From: CAYSRC01 sp964446385
GTDB taxonomy: Bacteria; Bacillota; Clostridia; Oscillospirales; Ruminococcaceae
NCBI GenBank assembly: GCA_964446385.1
Contig: CAYUOH010000009.1
Span: 1 to 64,000 of the forward strand
Direction: 5' to 3'
Length of the DNA stretch: 64,000 nucleotides
Made by a program: the position numbers and the translations under genes. Below, one piece after another: positions 16,724 to 24,698 of the stretch. Numbering within the stretch: position 1 is the first letter of the stretch; each line of letters starts with the position of its first letter. The notes under the pieces are model-generated. The model worked only from the letters and a program-made list of their open reading frames with translations. It searched no databases and was not told the DNA's origin.

Positions 16724-17755
16724 ATGAACTCTTTTGAACGTACAATGGCAGCAATCAGCCATACTGAACCGGATCAGGTACCGCTATTTCTTCTTTTGTC
16801 ACTCTACGGAGCAAAGGAGCTTCAAATCCCTACCAGACAATATTTTTCTAAACCGGAAAATGTTGTGAAAGCCCAGCTGAAAATGAAGGATAAATATCGG
16901 AACGACTGTATCTACACTTTTTTCTATGCACCGATCGAAGTGGAAGCCTTTGGCGGTGAGGTAATCTTTGTCGATGATGGACCGCCTAATTCCGGCGAGC
17001 CGTTCATCAAGTCAATTGAACAGATATCCAAAATCGAGATTCCAAGAATTGAGGATACGGCATGCCTAAAAAGAGTCTTGGAAGCCACAGCCCAGTTGAA
17101 AAGTTCGGTTGGGAATGAAACACCGATTATTGGTGTGGTGATGTCTCCTTTTTCGTTGCCAGTGATGCAAATGGGTTTTGAAAAATACCTGGAGCTGATG
17201 TATTTCCGGACACCTGAGTTTGAACGGTTGATGCAGATCAACCAGGAGTTTTGCGTAGCCTGGGCCAATGCACAGCTTGAAGCCGGAGCAACGGCAATCT
17301 GTTATTTCGATCCTCTAGCCTCGCCGAATATTATCGAAAGAGACAAGTACCTGGCCACAGGGCATAGAATAGCCAAACAAACAATCGGCAGAATCAAGGG
17401 TCCGACCGCCACACATCTGGCATCCGGCATTGCATTACCGGTGATAGACGATATCATCAACACAGGAAGCGCGGTGCTTGGCTTCAGTGCGGATGATGAT
17501 CTGGATGAAATCAAAAAAGCAGCCCAAAACAAAATCTGCTTGCTCGGCAATCTAAACGGCGTCGAAATGGTCAATTGGAGTTCCCAGAAGGTCAATGATG
17601 AAGTAAAAAATATCATTGCCAAAGCAGGGGCCGGAGGTGGACTGATCCTTTCAGACAACCATGGAGAAATCCCCTGGCAAGTGCCGGAAAGTGTCCTACT
17701 AGAAATATCTGAAGCGGTCAGCCAGCATGGCACTTATCCCCTGAAGCAGGTGTAG
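16724..17755 (+). CDS. UroD-fold methyltransferase (MtaA/MtbA-like) lacking the zinc cysteines
   Basis: A cobamide-dependent methyltransferase of the uroporphyrinogen decarboxylase superfamily, 343 aa, encoded with its corrinoid protein. In methanogen MtaA/MtbA, zinc is held by His-x-Cys and a later Cys. Here the first site reads THLASG (His231, Ala233) and the second reads DNHGEIPW with His313 where the Cys is expected. So at least one His remains and both cysteines are gone, which argues against a classic thiol (coenzyme M) acceptor. O-demethylase methyltransferases of acetogens share this fold with other ligands and are an alternative. Substrate unknown. Confidence 0.85.
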   Translation: MNSFERTMAAISHTEPDQVPLFLLLSLYGAKELQIPTRQYFSKPENVVKAQLKMKDKYRNDCIYTFFYAPIEVEAFGGEVIFVDDGPPNSGEPFIKSIEQISKIEIPRIEDTACLKRVLEATAQLKSSVGNETPIIGVVMSPFSLPVMQMGFEKYLELMYFRTPEFERLMQINQEFCVAWANAQLEAGATAICYFDPLASPNIIERDKYLATGHRIAKQTIGRIKGPTATHLASGIALPVIDDIINTGSAVLGFSADDDLDEIKKAAQNKICLLGNLNGVEMVNWSSQKVNDEVKNIIAKAGAGGGLILSDNHGEIPWQVPESVLLEISEAVSQHGTYPLKQV

Positions 17756-17756
17756 T

Positions 17757-19265
17757 ATGTCGAATAACATTAATCTGTATGTTTGCGAGAATTATGCTCC
17801 GGAATTTAAGAGTATTTGCGATGAGAAGGGATGGACGGATGTCGCGGTCATTCCATTCCCTTCCATGTGTATTAACAAGCGTAAAAAAGAAGAGGTCTCG
17901 AAACTCTTGGCTGAAAGCAATATGATTAGTAGTGAAAGCGTGGTGTTCTGCAGTAAAAACTGCGATATTCTTACTTTGATTCCACCGGGTACGGACATTG
18001 AAGTACACACAGCCAATTATTGTTTTACTCACCTGGCCAGCGATCCTTTTATAAATTATGTGTTGGCCAAAGACGGTTATATCATAAGCTCTGGCTGGCT
18101 GAAAAACTGGCGGGATCGAATTGCAGAAGCCGGGTTTGACCAGGATACAGCGATTAATTTCTACCAAGACTTTTGTAAGGAGCTGGTTTTCTTTGACGCA
18201 GGAATCTATAAAGAGGCAGAAAAGGATCTCGAGGAATTATCGCAGTTTTTAAAATTACCTTATATCATCATTCCAGTCGAGTTGGAATGTATGCGCATGC
18301 TGGTCGACAAGATGGTGTCACAACGGAGACTGCACACTGAAAATATGAATAGTAGCCAGGAAATTGCTGATATTCAGACTCAGTGCGCTGAATATGCCGC
18401 AATCTTTGATTTGATGGGTAGAATTGCTGACTACGCTAATAAGCGTGATGTCATTGAGAAAGTCAAAGAAATATTCATGATTGTGTTCGGAGCCCAACAG
18501 TTTAAGTATTGGAGTAATGAATATGACAAGGATAGCTTGCCAACAGACATTAGGGCATTACTCTTGAATGAAGAACAAGCTTTTATTTTTTCAAAAGAGA
18601 AAAACAGGTTTTGTATCAAGATAGAGTGGCACGATATTCTATTCGGGGCTGTGGATGTCAGTGGTTTTCTGTTTTCTGAGTATATTGAAAAATATTTAAA
18701 CTTTGCCATTGAGATTGCAAAAATCTGCGGGTTGGTTTTTTCAAACAGCGAACAATATGAGAAAATCCTTAAATCTGAGCAAGAGCTCCGATATTCGGGC
18801 ACCCATGATGCGCTCACCCAACTCTACAATCGGACTTATATTAATGAGATTATAGAGAGCCAAACTCTTCCCCCTCCATTCACGGTGTTTATGTTTGATA
18901 TTGACCGCCTGAAATATGTAAATGATAATTATGGTCATGCCGAGGGGGACAAGCTTATTGTCGATGTGTCAGCAATCTTGAAAAAGTGCTTAAGGGAAAA
19001 CGATATCGTAGCAAGAATTGGCGGTGATGAGTTTGTTGCGATTCTTCCGGAAACCAACGCAGAAGGTGCCGAAATCATCAAGAATAGGATTCGGCAGCAA
19101 ATCGAAATTTGCAACAGTAAAAAGCAGGAAGCGCATTTGATAATCAGTTTTTCAATTGGCTATGCTGTAGGGGAAACGCCAGAAGACGGGATAGAAAAAC
19201 TGATGAGAAATGCTGACGAACTGATGTATATAGATAAAACGAGTAAAAGATTATTGAATAACTGA
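17757..19265 (+). CDS. DUF1638-like / GAF-like / GGDEF protein
   Basis: A 502-aa three-part protein. Residues 1-190 resemble DUF1638, a Cys-rich family of unknown function found near corrinoid methyltransferases (VCENYAPEF, FCSKNCDIL, SSGWLKNWRDR). Residues about 200-340 look like a GAF-type sensor. Residues about 345-500 form a diguanylate cyclase with RIGGDEF at about 422 and the RxxD inhibitory site (REND). The ATG is 1 base after the methyltransferase stop. The coupling suggests cyclic-di-GMP synthesis responding to methyl-group or corrinoid state; that link is inference. The DUF1638 assignment is moderate, the GGDEF assignment certain. Confidence 0.75.
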   Translation: MSNNINLYVCENYAPEFKSICDEKGWTDVAVIPFPSMCINKRKKEEVSKLLAESNMISSESVVFCSKNCDILTLIPPGTDIEVHTANYCFTHLASDPFINYVLAKDGYIISSGWLKNWRDRIAEAGFDQDTAINFYQDFCKELVFFDAGIYKEAEKDLEELSQFLKLPYIIIPVELECMRMLVDKMVSQRRLHTENMNSSQEIADIQTQCAEYAAIFDLMGRIADYANKRDVIEKVKEIFMIVFGAQQFKYWSNEYDKDSLPTDIRALLLNEEQAFIFSKEKNRFCIKIEWHDILFGAVDVSGFLFSEYIEKYLNFAIEIAKICGLVFSNSEQYEKILKSEQELRYSGTHDALTQLYNRTYINEIIESQTLPPPFTVFMFDIDRLKYVNDNYGHAEGDKLIVDVSAILKKCLRENDIVARIGGDEFVAILPETNAEGAEIIKNRIRQQIEICNSKKQEAHLIISFSIGYAVGETPEDGIEKLMRNADELMYIDKTSKRLLNN

Positions 19266-19423
19266 ATAGTCTTTAGTCTATTCCCCGTGTGATGCACACT
19301 CCTAAAATGCTTTGAACCAAACAACCCTTGAAATCGAGTGAACAAATGGCACGAAATTGTTTTAATAATTGCTCGCAGGCGTAATCTTGCTCGTTGGCGT
19401 TTCATCTCCGGACAAAACAAAAT

Positions 19424-19461
19424 ATGCACACCCTTACCTCAGCCGCTGGAGGGGTGTGCAT
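19424..19461. other. Long inverted repeat downstream of the cassette
   Basis: ATGCACACCC and GGGGTGTGCAT flank a 17-base centre. No T-run follows. It may be a transcript-end structure or mark an element boundary. Confidence 0.4.
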
Positions 19462-19490
19462 TGTATCAAATCATTGGGCGCAACACATGG

Positions 19491-19522
19491 AAAAAAGAGA
19501 TCGCAATAGCGGTCTCTTTTTT
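19491..19522 (+). terminator. Rho-independent terminator
   Basis: AAAAGAGATCGC, loop AATA, GCGGTCTCTTTTTT: a 9-bp core stem with one G:T pair and a T-run. Probably ends the methyltransferase cassette transcript. Confidence 0.8.
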
Positions 19523-19627
19523 CAATTCAGATGAACGATGTTGGACGCGGTGGACGCCAGAACGGTATTTTGAGCATCACGGTGTATTCAATCGCGATAA
19601 CCTACACGACATATCATCCCACCCTAA

Positions 19628-19777
19628 TATTCCGAGCTCCAGTATCTTTACATCCTCATCGGTATCTTCGTCGATATTGCAGATGGTATAGCCCGAGGGG
19701 TAATCCTGCCGGAGGTCGAAAGGCTACATCAAAAATCGTTGCGAAAGGCTGCAAAGTACATGACATTCACGGTTTAG
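19628..19777 (+). pseudogene. Possible 3' remnant of a protein gene
   Basis: The 19523-19957 gap holds no intact gene. A 49-codon stop-free stretch reads like a protein tail (IGIFVDIADGIARG, EVERLHQKSLRKAAKYM) but has no start or ribosome site. I do not recognise it. It could be the decayed end of a gene cut by the element's insertion. Confidence 0.3.
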
Positions 19778-19957
19778 TCAGGAGTAACAAGTATTAAAGA
19801 AAGCCAGAATGATAATAAGAATTCGCGGTCCGTTTCCGAACACGCTGTATTCGATGCGGATATACCCGACAATTACTGCTATGATCATATTTGGGTAATC
19901 ACTTTTTATAATATTATACTATAATAATCTAAAGTTTAAATTATGAATCACTAAATA

Positions 19958-19986
19958 ATGACTTAATCTATATCGTATGATATAAT
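19958..19986 (+). promoter_or_regulatory. Promoter of the aldo/keto reductase gene
   Basis: ATGACT (19958-19963), a 17-base spacer and TATAAT (19981-19986) with TG at the extended -10 position. Confidence 0.6.
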
Positions 19987-20028
19987 ATCAAAGTTAAATA
20001 AACATAATAATGAGAGGTATACCGACAA

Positions 20029-20910
20029 ATGATTTTCGCAAAATTGAACAACGGCGTCGAGATTCCCATGTTGGGTCTTGGCGTATTCCGCACCGAGAAC
20101 GGCGACGAGACTCTAAACTCCGTAAAAATGGCCCTTGAGACGGGCTACAGACACATCGACACAGCTAAGATGTACAACAACGAGGAATCCGTTGCCGCGG
20201 GTATCAAGTCCGCCGGTCTGAATAGGAAAGACGTCTTCGTAACCTCCAAAATTCTGCCCAAGGACATAATTGAGGGCAAAACTGCCCAGGGTTTCGACGA
20301 AACACTTGAAAAGCTGGGCTCCGACTACGTCGATATGATGCTGCTGCACTTCCCGATGCTTGACGAGATGAATATCGCCGCGTGGAAGACCCTTGAGGAA
20401 TACTACAAGGCCGGTCACGCAAAAGTTATCGGCATCAGCAATTACAACGAGCGTCAGTTAGGCATCATTCTTGACAACTGCGAAATCGTACCCGCGGTCA
20501 ACCAGTTCCACATTGACCCCTTTAACAACCAGAGAGACCGTATTAACTTCTGCATGAGCAAGGGCGTCTACACCGAGGCCGCAAGTCCCTTCGGCGGTAC
20601 CGGAAGGACCGGAGAAATTCTCGGCAATCCCACTGTCAAGGCTGTTGCCGAAAAGCTTGGCAAATCGCCGGCGCAGGTCATCATCAGATGGAACCTCCAG
20701 AACCAGGTAATCATGATCCCCAAGTCCGTCCACAAGGAGAGAATCGAGCAGAACTTCAACGTATTCGATTTCGAGCTTTCCGCAGAGGATATGGCGTCAA
20801 TTGACAGCCTCAATAATCCCGAGGCCAACCTTCCCTTCATGGATCCTGAGAAGGCCTACGACATGTGGTCCGGCCGCATCAAGATGCCCTGGCAGAGAAA
20901 CGAAGAATAA
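20029..20910 (+). CDS. Aldo/keto reductase
   Basis: A cytoplasmic NADPH-dependent carbonyl reductase of 293 aa. The catalytic tetrad is visible: Asp in YRHIDTA, Tyr in KMYNNE, Lys in VTSKI and His in LLHFP. The C-terminal NADP-binding motif is IPKSVHKERIEQN. The LLHFP variant replaces the commoner LLHWP. The closest broad group is the 2,5-diketogluconate reductase/glyoxal reductase set (AKR5-like); the substrate cannot be inferred. It is monocistronic between its own promoter and a strong terminator. GAGAGG lies somewhat far (about 12 bases) upstream of the start. Confidence 0.92.
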   Translation: MIFAKLNNGVEIPMLGLGVFRTENGDETLNSVKMALETGYRHIDTAKMYNNEESVAAGIKSAGLNRKDVFVTSKILPKDIIEGKTAQGFDETLEKLGSDYVDMMLLHFPMLDEMNIAAWKTLEEYYKAGHAKVIGISNYNERQLGIILDNCEIVPAVNQFHIDPFNNQRDRINFCMSKGVYTEAASPFGGTGRTGEILGNPTVKAVAEKLGKSPAQVIIRWNLQNQVIMIPKSVHKERIEQNFNVFDFELSAEDMASIDSLNNPEANLPFMDPEKAYDMWSGRIKMPWQRNEE

Positions 20911-20923
20911 AAATATAAAAAAT

Positions 20924-20956
20924 AAAAAGCGGTTTCCTTGGGGAAACCGCTTTTTT
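20924..20956 (+). terminator. Terminator of the aldo/keto reductase gene
   Basis: AAAAAGCGGTTTCC, loop TTGG, GGAAACCGCTTTTTT: a long perfect stem with a T-run. Confidence 0.92.
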
Positions 20957-21173
20957 AGTAAAAATGATCCTGTGCAGAGTGGAAAAACCGCAAAGAGATC
21001 GTGAGCATGAAATGCACTAAACGAAAAATAGTTTCAAGGCGTGTTCGCAGGAAGTAATTGTCGCAAGAATTAGAGTATACGGCCACTACGTCTGTTTTTG
21101 TATTGTTTCTAAGAACGGAAATGATTGATATATAGATATCATGAGATGAGAAATATCTCAGTAATAAGGGGTA

Positions 21174-21200
21174 GAAAAAAAAGCCCGCCTCACGGCGGAA
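21174..21200 (-). terminator. Terminator of the uvrB-uvrA-yhhN operon
   Basis: On the minus strand CCGCC, loop GTGA, GGCGG followed by GC and a run of eight T. The 20957-21173 stretch beyond it holds nothing I recognise apart from very short basic ORFs. Confidence 0.75.
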
Positions 21201-21205
21201 CTTTA

Positions 21206-21862
21206 TTATTTATGTGTTAACATCATATAACCCGCTGTAATCAGAATCAGCGCCAGGATGTAGGTAAGCATGATCAGGAAGGATATCTTCTTAATCTTTG
21301 TTTCCGATTTGAAGTTGCGTATGACCAGAAGGCAGTCGCTAAAGAAGAATAGCAACGAACCGGTGAATATCATTGTGGTCGGGGCGCCGGGGTTAGTGAA
21401 CAGCATGCCAGCGGCGAATTCTGAATGGACAAGCACCGAGATAAGGTATCCGCAGGCGGCGACGATTATCGGGCCGCCTCTGTCGCGGCTTACGTGAAAG
21501 ATGACCGACATGAGGGATCCAAACATTACCGCAGTGAACAAGATAATGAATACAACCGGTATCGTCCGAAGATTCACATAGTCTATGTATCCGTGGATAA
21601 AGCATACGTGGGCAAGGAAAAATGCCACGCCACCCATGACGAAGGTGTTACGCGAAAGGAGCAACACGTCACCAAGCATACACAGCACAAGCGCGAAAAG
21701 GAAGAATTTGCTGAGATTCTGCGCGTTGAAAAGGTATATCGCAATAAGCGAGGTTAAGATATACCCCTTGCTGTAGGCTTTGAGCATCAGACGATCGGTA
21801 TAGCAGGCGAAAAGCTGTATCACTGATACCGATATAAACACTGTAAGAAGAAGTAAAGGCAT
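21206..21862 (-). CDS. YhhN-family membrane protein (lysoplasmalogenase-like)
   Basis: A 218-aa protein made almost wholly of about eight hydrophobic helices. The family pattern is seen in FALVLCMLGDVLLL and FTGSLLFFFSDCLLVIRNF, each with a conserved Asp after a membrane stretch. YhhN/TMEM86 proteins include lysoplasmalogenases that cleave vinyl-ether lysolipids; plasmalogens occur in many Clostridia, so the activity is plausible but unproven. It starts 1 base after the uvrA stop, with AGGAG inside uvrA, so it is the last gene of the uvrBA operon. No link to DNA repair is apparent. Confidence 0.75.
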   Translation of the reverse strand: MPLLLLTVFISVSVIQLFACYTDRLMLKAYSKGYILTSLIAIYLFNAQNLSKFFLFALVLCMLGDVLLLSRNTFVMGGVAFFLAHVCFIHGYIDYVNLRTIPVVFIILFTAVMFGSLMSVIFHVSRDRGGPIIVAACGYLISVLVHSEFAAGMLFTNPGAPTTMIFTGSLLFFFSDCLLVIRNFKSETKIKKISFLIMLTYILALILITAGYMMLTHK

Positions 21863-21863
21863 G

Positions 21864-24698
21864 TTATTTCTCCTGTTTCAGTACTTCCTTAAGGTATTGC
21901 CCGGTGTAGCTTTCGGGGCAGTTTGCCACCTTTTCGGGAGTACCCGTGACGACCACCGTACCGCCCCTATCTCCGCCCTCGGGTCCCAGATCGATGATAT
22001 AGTCGGCGCATTTCACCACATCGAGGTTGTGCTCGATAACGATAAGGGTGTTGCCGTTGTCCACCAGTTTCTGCAGCACGACGATAAGCTGGTCAACGTC
22101 GCTTGTGGAAAGTCCGGTGGTGGGCTCGTCGAGGATGTAAACCGTGCGTCCGGTGCCGGGACGTGAAAGTTCTGACGCAAGCTTGACGCGTTGGGCCTCG
22201 CCGCCCGAAAGTGTGGTGGATGACTGGCCAAGTTTGATATAGCTGAGGCCCACGTCATGAAGTGTCTGAACTTTACGGCGTATGTTGGGCTGAGCGTCGA
22301 AAAATGTCAGTGCTTCGTCGACTGTCATTTCAAGTACATCGAATATGGATTTGCCCTTGTATTTCACGTCCAGTGTCTCGCGGTTGTAGCGATTGCCGCC
22401 GCACACCTCGCAAGGAACGTAGACGTCGGGCAGAAAGTTCATTTCTATCTTTACAATTCCGTCCCCCTGGCATGCCTCGCAGCGGCCTCCCTTTACGTTG
22501 AAGGAAAAGCGCCCTGGACCGTAGCCGTGCGCTTTGGCATCGGTAGTTTCGGCGAAAAGGTCGCGTATCAGGTTGAAAAGACCCACGTATGTAGCGGGGT
22601 TGCTACGCGGAGTTTTACCTATCGGGGTCTGGTCGATTCCGATAACCTTATCCACGTTTTCGAGGCCGGTCATTTCGTCGAACGCGCCGGGACGGATTTT
22701 GGCACCGTTAAGCGACGAGCTCAGCTTTTTGTAAAGTATTTCATTCACAAGACTGGACTTGCCACTTCCCGATACTCCGGTTACGCAGATGAATGTACCA
22801 AGAGGGAATATCACGTCGATGTTTTTAAGATTATTTTGGTGTGCACCCTTTATAGAAATGCTTTTTCCGGTGCCTTTGCGGCGCTTATTCGGAATGGGAA
22901 TTCTCTTTTTGCCGCTTAAATACTGGCCGGTTATGGACTCGGGACAATCGCAGAGTTCCTGCGGTGTGCCTGTGAATATGATTTTACCTCCTTGAACGCC
23001 TGCGGCGGGACCAACGTCCACAATAAAGTCGGCGTTCTGGATGGTTTCGGTGTCGTGTTCAACAACTATAACGGTGTTTCCTATATCACGAAGCCGCTTC
23101 AAAGTGCCAATAAGTTTTAGATTGTCGCGCTGGTGCAGGCCGATGCTGGGCTCATCAAGAATGTACATTACGCCCATTAGGTAGCTTCCTATCTGGGTGG
23201 CAAGGCGGATGCGCTGGCTTTCACCTCCCGAAAGAGTAGCGGCTGCACGGCTCAGTGTAAGGTACTCGAGGCCGACGTTCACGAGGAATCCGAGGCGATC
23301 CTTTATCTCCTTTATCAGGCGCTCGGCAATTATCGCATTGCGTTGACTCAGCTTCAGACTGTCGAAAAAGATGAGAAGGTCGCTTACCGGCATGGTGCAT
23401 AAGTCCATTATGTTTTTATCGCCCACCGTAACGGCGAGGGAGGTGGGCTTAAGCCTCTGTCCGTGGCATTCGGGGCATTCATTGTCACTCATAAGGCTTT
23501 CAAGATCGGCACGAGACCATTCACTAGTCGTTTCGCGGTAACGGCGCTCCAGGTTATTTATAACTCCTTCGAACTCGCTAGTATAGTTGGCGGTACCAAA
23601 TTCGTTTTTGCGTACAAGGTCAAGCTTTACCTTGCCGGTACCGTAAAGGATAGCGTTGAAGCCCTCCTTCGATATCTTCGAAACAGGGTCATCGACGCTG
23701 AATTTGTACTTCTTCGCGAGGGCGTTGTAGTACATCTGGGCGATATTACCATCGGAATAGTTCCAGCCTGTGGCGTGGATGGCGCCTTTGCGAATCGAAA
23801 GGTCGAGGTTGGGGATTACGAGAGAGGGGTCGATGCTGGAAATTATGCCTAGGCCGCTGCATTTTTCACAGGCGCCGAACGGGTTGTTAAATGAAAACAT
23901 TCGGGGATTAAGTTCGTCGATACTTATGCCATGCTCGGGACAGGAGAAGTTCTGGGAAAACAGACGTTCTTTGCCATCGTCGGGCATATAGATAATTACC
24001 AGACCGCCTCCGTTTGTTACTGCGGTTTCAACGCTGTCGGAAAGTCTGCCGGTGATGTCGTGACCGATTATGAGACGGTCGACGACGATTTCTATACTGT
24101 GCTTTACGTTCTTGTCAAGTACGGGCACCTCTCCCAGATCGTAGATTTCACCGTCGATTCGTGCGCGGGAAAAACCGGCTTTTGATGCAGCTTCAAGCTC
24201 GTGCTGGTGAGTGCCCTTGCGCCCCCTTACGATGGGCGAAAGGACGACAAAACGGGTACATTCAGGCAGCTCGAGCACGGCATCGACAATCTGATCTACA
24301 GTCTGTTGTTCGATTACGCGGCCGCAGACGGGGCAGTGGGGCACACCTATCCGGGCGTAAAGCAGACGAAGGTAGTCGTATATCTCGGTGACGGTGCCCA
24401 CAGTGGAACGGGGATTGCGCGAGGTGGTTTTTTGGTCGATTGAAATGGCAGGGGAAAGTCCGGTAATCTCGTCCACGTCGGGCTTTTCCATCTGACCCAT
24501 GAACATGCGTGCGTAGCTTGAAAGGCTTTCCATATATCTGCGCTGGCCGTCGGCAAAGATAGTGTCGAAGGCAAGCGAGGACTTACCGCTTCCGGACACA
24601 CCCGTCATAACAACAAGTTTGTTGCGGGGGATTTCGACGTCGATGTTCTTAAGATTGTGCTCCCTCGCGCCTTTTATTACGATTTTGTCCGGCTCCAT
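21864..24698 (-). CDS. uvrA: Excinuclease ABC subunit A
   Basis: The damage-sensing ATPase of nucleotide excision repair. At 944 aa it has normal length, with two ABC cassettes: Walker A GVSGSGKSSLAFDT near residue 32 and GVSGSGKSSLVNEI in the second half, and signatures LSGGESQRIRLA and LSGGEAQRVKLA. Zinc modules include CEKCSGLG and the CEACQGDG/CEVCGG pair. The start overlaps the uvrB stop by one base (TAATG), so UvrA is translationally coupled to its partner UvrB. Confidence 0.97.
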   Translation of the reverse strand: MEPDKIVIKGAREHNLKNIDVEIPRNKLVVMTGVSGSGKSSLAFDTIFADGQRRYMESLSSYARMFMGQMEKPDVDEITGLSPAISIDQKTTSRNPRSTVGTVTEIYDYLRLLYARIGVPHCPVCGRVIEQQTVDQIVDAVLELPECTRFVVLSPIVRGRKGTHQHELEAASKAGFSRARIDGEIYDLGEVPVLDKNVKHSIEIVVDRLIIGHDITGRLSDSVETAVTNGGGLVIIYMPDDGKERLFSQNFSCPEHGISIDELNPRMFSFNNPFGACEKCSGLGIISSIDPSLVIPNLDLSIRKGAIHATGWNYSDGNIAQMYYNALAKKYKFSVDDPVSKISKEGFNAILYGTGKVKLDLVRKNEFGTANYTSEFEGVINNLERRYRETTSEWSRADLESLMSDNECPECHGQRLKPTSLAVTVGDKNIMDLCTMPVSDLLIFFDSLKLSQRNAIIAERLIKEIKDRLGFLVNVGLEYLTLSRAAATLSGGESQRIRLATQIGSYLMGVMYILDEPSIGLHQRDNLKLIGTLKRLRDIGNTVIVVEHDTETIQNADFIVDVGPAAGVQGGKIIFTGTPQELCDCPESITGQYLSGKKRIPIPNKRRKGTGKSISIKGAHQNNLKNIDVIFPLGTFICVTGVSGSGKSSLVNEILYKKLSSSLNGAKIRPGAFDEMTGLENVDKVIGIDQTPIGKTPRSNPATYVGLFNLIRDLFAETTDAKAHGYGPGRFSFNVKGGRCEACQGDGIVKIEMNFLPDVYVPCEVCGGNRYNRETLDVKYKGKSIFDVLEMTVDEALTFFDAQPNIRRKVQTLHDVGLSYIKLGQSSTTLSGGEAQRVKLASELSRPGTGRTVYILDEPTTGLSTSDVDQLIVVLQKLVDNGNTLIVIEHNLDVVKCADYIIDLGPEGGDRGGTVVVTGTPEKVANCPESYTGQYLKEVLKQEK

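Noticed and set aside
19338..19797. Two overlapping plus-strand open frames in the gap after the methyltransferase cassette
   Set aside because: They run through a hairpin and a terminator, have no ribosome sites and their translations look random, apart from a short stretch in a third frame that is listed as a possible remnant.
11456..20028. Right attachment site as a repeat of the tRNA-His 3' end
   Set aside because: I scanned the region by eye for copies of the T-arm/acceptor sequence and found none; not reported as a feature.
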